Positions 14,702 through 17,839 of a DNA stretch of 17,839 bases are shown here, piece by piece. The stretch comes from JBJXHC01 sp046160825 (GTDB lineage Bacteria > Bacteroidota > Ignavibacteria > UBA10030 > UBA6906). A model generated the notes under the pieces. That model was not told the origin of the DNA, ran no database searches, and was given only the letters and a program-made list of their open reading frames with translations. The stretch lies in contig JBJXHC010000125.1 of assembly GCA_046160825.1 (NCBI GenBank), positions 1 through 17,839 on the forward strand, given 5' to 3'. Numbering within the stretch: position 1 is the stretch's first letter; every line of letters starts with the position of its first letter. A program made the translations under genes and the position numbers.

Positions 14702-16426
14702 ATGAGAGGTTTTGTTCTTTTATTGGTATCAACACTTCTTGTGGTTTCCTTCGCGCAAGCCGACAAGCCGATGAAGACCGTTGCAGCCACAAATCCGGAG
14801 AATTCGACCGGAGGTCTCGAGCAACAGTTCGCGCCAAGCACGTTACCGATTGGCGCAACCGCACGCGTCGGCACCTACACAAGCCTGACCGGGTTCTATG
14901 ATTATCAGAGCAATGGGGGCGGCGTACAGCACATCCGCGTTGATCCGGCAAGCGGTTGGATTCATGTTGTCTTTATGGTGGGTGACGATTCTAGTGATTA
15001 TAACAATGCCCGGAGAACCGCCTATGCTTTCAGTACAGACGGCGGTGTTTCATGGAATAACCTTGGTGATATCCGTGTGCCGAGTGATCGCAGATCCGGA
15101 TTCCCGACATTGGATCTTGCCAAAGGGCCGTTTGCAGGTGGTGTCCTCATAGCAAACCATGCCGTTGTTGGCACTCCGGTAAAGACTATTGTCAGTGTCG
15201 ACTATCCCCCGGGAAGTGGTGTCTTCGCAGAATTGGGTACACAGGGAAACTTTGCTACAGGTGAACCGATCTGGCCGTATGTCGCAGGGGCCGCAGACGG
15301 ATCGGTCATCACGCATTCCTCCATCAACACAACGGCCGGCACCGACGTGAACTATCTTCAGCGCACAACAGACTTCCTGAGTTGGTCATCATGGCAACAA
15401 TTCCCGCTCGTAGGAGCAACAGGTAATGGAGGGCGAAGTACTACTCTCGGTTCCGCGGGAGGAAAAGTCGGAACGATCTATAATGCCGTCGCAAGCGGAG
15501 TTTTCTTCCTGGAGTCAACCGACAACGGCGCAACTTGGCCATCAACTGCTACACAAATTCATCCACCAACGAGAATCGAAGGGCCCGATACGTTCCAGAA
15601 TTTTGTCGGCGTCGATTTTGTCTACAACGGGGAAACCCCGCTATTCGTGTTTGAAGAGTTGAACGTCGGAGTCAATGAGCCGACCGATGGCGCTCAGGCG
15701 ACATTCTGGAGCCAGGCAACAGGATATGTGGTTGCTGCTACCAAGACCAACACGCCCGGCGCGGCCGATCTGAACCTTGGTTGGGTAAACTATCCAACAC
15801 TTGGAACATCCTCCATTGGAATGTCCGGATCAACAATCGTGATCGCATACAACAGAGTGCAGACCGATACCGCAGCAGGCGGATTCAACTTCTCCGATGT
15901 GTGGCTTGTACACTCGACGGACGGCGGCGCTACATGGTCAACCCCGTCGAATCTGACGAACACACCTGATCTCGATGAACGTTATCCCTCCGTTTCAAAG
16001 TGGAACGCTCCAGGTGAGGTGAATATTGTGTGGCAAGAGGATACCCAGCCTGGTCCGTTTGCCTTCAACGGCGGATTTACCCTGGCACCGGTTTCTCGCG
16101 CGTCACAGGTTTTTATGAAAGTACAGCTTTCGACTGATGTTGATGAAGAAGAGGGGATCGCAAAGAACTTTGCCCTGCGTCAGAACTATCCCAATCCATT
16201 CAATCCTTCAACAAAAATTGCGTTCAGAATTCCAAACAGCACGGACGTAAGGTTGTCTGTACACAATACCCTCGGCCAGGAAGTGGCGACGTTGGTCGAC
16301 GGTTACCGTTCAGCAGGAGCCTACGAAGTGGATTTCTCTGGCAAGGACTTGCCGAGTGGGGTGTATTTCTATTCCCTCAGAGCAGGCAAATTCTCCGACT
16401 TCAAGAAGATGATCCTTGTGAAATAA
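14702..16426 (+). CDS. Secreted Asp-box (BNR) beta-propeller protein with T9SS type A sorting domain
   Basis: This is a 574-aa exported protein. The ATG at 14702 is preceded by AAAGGA (14687-14692). The signal peptide is residues 1-20 (SFAQA). Three Asp-boxes (S-x-D-x-G-x-x-W) mark propeller blades: STDGGVSW (111-118), STDNGATW (272-279) and STDGGATW (405-412). Sialidases share this fold, but I do not see the full sialidase active-site set (an FRIP motif and arginine triad), so enzymatic activity should not be assumed. An acidic linker (DVDEEEG) leads to a canonical type A tail (about 490-574): QNYPNPFNPSTKI, VHNTLGQEVATLV, LPSGVYFYSLRAG and the terminal KKMILVK. It should cross the outer membrane by the type IX system and be anchored or released there. 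It sits between a hairpin and a strong terminator and may be transcribed alone. Confidence 0.88.
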   Translation: MRGFVLLLVSTLLVVSFAQADKPMKTVAATNPENSTGGLEQQFAPSTLPIGATARVGTYTSLTGFYDYQSNGGGVQHIRVDPASGWIHVVFMVGDDSSDYNNARRTAYAFSTDGGVSWNNLGDIRVPSDRRSGFPTLDLAKGPFAGGVLIANHAVVGTPVKTIVSVDYPPGSGVFAELGTQGNFATGEPIWPYVAGAADGSVITHSSINTTAGTDVNYLQRTTDFLSWSSWQQFPLVGATGNGGRSTTLGSAGGKVGTIYNAVASGVFFLESTDNGATWPSTATQIHPPTRIEGPDTFQNFVGVDFVYNGETPLFVFEELNVGVNEPTDGAQATFWSQATGYVVAATKTNTPGAADLNLGWVNYPTLGTSSIGMSGSTIVIAYNRVQTDTAAGGFNFSDVWLVHSTDGGATWSTPSNLTNTPDLDERYPSVSKWNAPGEVNIVWQEDTQPGPFAFNGGFTLAPVSRASQVFMKVQLSTDVDEEEGIAKNFALRQNYPNPFNPSTKIAFRIPNSTDVRLSVHNTLGQEVATLVDGYRSAGAYEVDFSGKDLPSGVYFYSLRAGKFSDFKKMILVK

Positions 16427-16443
16427 CTGCTGAGGTACAGCAG
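16427..16443 (+). repeat. Small hairpin directly after the Asp-box gene stop codon
   Basis: CTGCTG (16427-16432) and CAGCAG (16438-16443) pair perfectly around AGGTA, starting at the base after the TAA. It lies 20 bases before the intrinsic terminator and has no T-run of its own. Confidence 0.45.
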
Positions 16444-16461
16444 CGAAATCAGCACTGACTC

Positions 16462-16494
16462 AAGCGTGGGCCACTGTGCCCACGTTTTTGTTTT
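16462..16494 (+). terminator. Intrinsic terminator of the Asp-box gene
   Basis: CGTGGGC (16465-16471) pairs perfectly with GCCCACG (16478-16484) around a 6-base loop, followed immediately by TTTTTGTTTT (16485-16494). Adjacent A and T bases can extend the stem. This separates the T9SS cargo gene from the NHL-repeat gene. Confidence 0.93.
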
Positions 16495-16521
16495 ATTCAC
16501 CCTTCAACAAATACAGACACA

Positions 16522-17379
16522 GTGTATTTTCTTTCGGTCATACTCGTCCTCCTTGCAATTCCCGGCGACTTGCAGGCCCCTCGGACAGTTACCGGTACAG
16601 GCCTTGACGTGGATTTGTACGGCAATCGGTATGTCGTCGATCGGACACAAAATACTCTGCGCAAATTCTCCGCAACGGACACATTGGTGAATGAGATTGG
16701 CGGGCCCGGGTGGGAGAACGACCAATTCGATTCACCGACCGCCGTTTGGGCGCGCAACGGCATTGATGTGTTTGTGGCCGACTACGGTAACCACCGCATC
16801 CAACGGTTCGACCGGAACCTGAATTATGTTTCGACATTCACCACACGCGAATTCATTGATACTGATCTAAGGTTCGGGTATCCGGTTGATGTGGCGGTAT
16901 CGCGACTCGGTGACCTGTTCATCTGTGATACGGAAAATACACGAATCATGAAAATCAACAGCCAAAGCCGGGAAGCCCTGGTGTTTGGCGGTTTTGATGC
17001 GGGGAAGGGCCGTTTGCTCGCACCCCGGCAACTCGAGATCGGTCCGCACGACCGGATATATGTTCTTGATGGTGTGCGTGTGTTGGTCTTCGACACATTT
17101 GGGAATTTCATTCAGGCGATTGGCAGGGAATTTCCCGGCAACGCCGTGATTTTTGCGGATGAGATGGGTTTGGTGGTCGTCAGTGACAATAACATCTACC
17201 TCTTTGATGACAATGATCGCTTGGTGACGACGGCAGGTGTACCGCATGAGGAGGGTACGGCTGCATGGATGGTGCATGCTGTTTCACTGTCGCAATCACA
17301 CATGTATTTCTTGACGGACACAGGATTGGAGATCTCGGCAAACCCGCGCATAGAGCTTGACAAGCGCTTGACAAAGTGA
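16522..17379 (+). CDS. NHL-repeat beta-propeller protein, probably exported
   Basis: This is a 285-aa protein if translation starts at the GTG at 16522, the first usable start in the frame. NHL-type repeats are clear: GLDVDLYGNRYVVDRTQNTL (27-46), DVFVADYGNHRIQRFD (82-97), DLFICDTENTRIMKIN (131-146) and DRIYVLDGVRVLVFD (177-191), with a degenerate one near 213-230. They would form a six-bladed propeller, a fold used for protein or ligand binding and in some lyases. The N-terminus is hydrophobic (YFLSVILVLLAIPGD, then LQA) like a signal peptide, but lacks the usual positive residues. There is no Shine-Dalgarno sequence, so the start is the weakest part of this call. It begins only 28 bases after a terminator's T-run, leaving little room for a promoter. 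ssb follows 47 bases later. The function is not known. Confidence 0.78.
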   Translation: MYFLSVILVLLAIPGDLQAPRTVTGTGLDVDLYGNRYVVDRTQNTLRKFSATDTLVNEIGGPGWENDQFDSPTAVWARNGIDVFVADYGNHRIQRFDRNLNYVSTFTTREFIDTDLRFGYPVDVAVSRLGDLFICDTENTRIMKINSQSREALVFGGFDAGKGRLLAPRQLEIGPHDRIYVLDGVRVLVFDTFGNFIQAIGREFPGNAVIFADEMGLVVVSDNNIYLFDDNDRLVTTAGVPHEEGTAAWMVHAVSLSQSHMYFLTDTGLEISANPRIELDKRLTK

Positions 17380-17396
17380 GAAAAACTCAGTAGCAT
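17368..17396 (+). promoter_or_regulatory. Putative ssb promoter overlapping the end of the NHL-repeat gene
   Basis: TTGACA (17368-17373) is followed after 17 bases by TAGCAT (17391-17396), a 4/6 match to the -10 consensus. A second TTGACA lies 11 bases further upstream (17357-17362). The -35 element is inside the last codons of the preceding gene. Initiation would fall near 17403, about 24 bases before the ssb start codon. Confidence 0.4.
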
Positions 17397-17426
17397 CAAC
17401 ATCGTGAATAATGAAGGAGAGGAATC

Positions 17427-17839
17427 ATGGCTCGCAGTCTGAATAAAGTTCAGCTCATAGGAAACCTGGGCAAGGACCCGGAACTTCGCTACACCACGGC
17501 GGGTGTTGCAGTGGCGACGTTCACCATTGCCACCAACGAGAGTTGGAAGGACCAGGATGGTAACTTGCAGGAGCGTACCGAGTGGCACAATATTGTGGCA
17601 TGGCGAAAGCTTGCAGAAATCTGTGGTGAGTGGCTGAAGAAAGGCAAGAAAGTGTACATTGAAGGCCGGTTGCAAACCCGGAGTTATGATGATAAGAACA
17701 CCGGCACCAAGAAGTATATCACCGAGATCGTCGCAGATAATATGATCATGCTTGATGGCAAGGGTGGGGCGGAGAGTGGCGGTGGAGGCGGATCCCAGCC
17801 CGCCGCAGTGCATGAGGAACCTTCGCCAGTCGGGGGAAA
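17427..17839 (+). CDS. ssb: Single-stranded DNA-binding protein (3' end outside window)
   Basis: SSB coats single-stranded DNA during replication, repair and recombination and recruits partners through its acidic C-terminal tip. The ATG at 17427 follows AAGGAG (17414-17419) at 7 bases. The frame stays open to the end of the window (137 codons), so the gene is partial here. The OB-fold is complete and typical: LNKVQLIGNLGKDPELRYT (residues 5-23), VATFTIATNESWKDQDG, TEWHNIVAW (51-59) and KKGKKVYIEGRL (73-84). After IVADNMIMLDG a glycine-rich linker begins. The conserved acidic tip (DDDIPF-like) would lie beyond the window and cannot be checked. Confidence 0.96.
   Translation, partial: MARSLNKVQLIGNLGKDPELRYTTAGVAVATFTIATNESWKDQDGNLQERTEWHNIVAWRKLAEICGEWLKKGKKVYIEGRLQTRSYDDKNTGTKKYITEIVADNMIMLDGKGGAESGGGGGSQPAAVHEEPSPVGG

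Noticed and set aside
14702..16426. Annotating the Asp-box protein as a sialidase
   Set aside because: Asp-boxes occur in many non-enzymatic propellers; the sialidase FRIP motif and catalytic arginine triad are not evident.
1..17839. CRISPR array, tRNA, transposase, phage or toxin/defence genes
   Set aside because: None were found on reading both strands; the only repeats are short hairpins and the half-repeats inside proteins.

Overview
The window reads as a chromosomal segment from a member of the Bacteroidota/Chlorobiota/Ignavibacteriota (FCB) group. The evidence is a protein ending in a classic type IX secretion (T9SS) sorting tail with the QNYPNPFNPST signature, a PorV/PorQ-family outer-membrane protein, a TonB-dependent receptor with an N-terminal carboxypeptidase-regulatory-like domain, and the standard bacterial rpsD-rpoA-rplQ order. 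Ignavibacteria or a neighbouring lineage is my best guess from the style of these surface proteins; this is recognition, not a phylogenetic result. Every convincing gene is on the + strand, and I see no tRNA, rRNA, CRISPR array, insertion sequence or phage gene.

Layout. Bases 1-2110 hold the end of the ribosomal protein/alpha operon: the 3' part of rpsD, rpoA, and rplQ with a long basic tail, closed by a strong intrinsic terminator whose loop contains the rplQ stop codon. Bases 2203-5589 hold housekeeping genes: the ribosome-assembly GTPase engB, then a class V aminotransferase followed almost without gap by serA. This pair probably supplies the first two steps of serine synthesis. Bases 5590-6082 contain no convincing gene, but do contain a good promoter-like sequence, a 12-base perfect match to the anti-Shine-Dalgarno complement with no proper ORF behind it, and a small perfect hairpin.

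Bases 6083-14485 form the accessory part of the window: four co-directional genes with gaps of about 56-58 bases. They encode a DUF4397 lipoprotein, a 996-aa TonB-dependent receptor, a 1149-aa secreted protein with a T9SS-like C-terminal domain, and a PorV/PorQ-family barrel. I read this as a cell-envelope cassette in which a receptor, a large exported surface protein and its own dedicated PorV-like partner are made together. The individual families are known; the combination and its substrate are not defined by the sequence.

Bases 14702-16426 encode a secreted Asp-box (BNR) beta-propeller protein with a canonical type A sorting tail, followed by an intrinsic terminator. Bases 16522-17379 encode an NHL-repeat beta-propeller protein. 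A promoter-like element in its last codons precedes ssb, which runs off the right end of the window.
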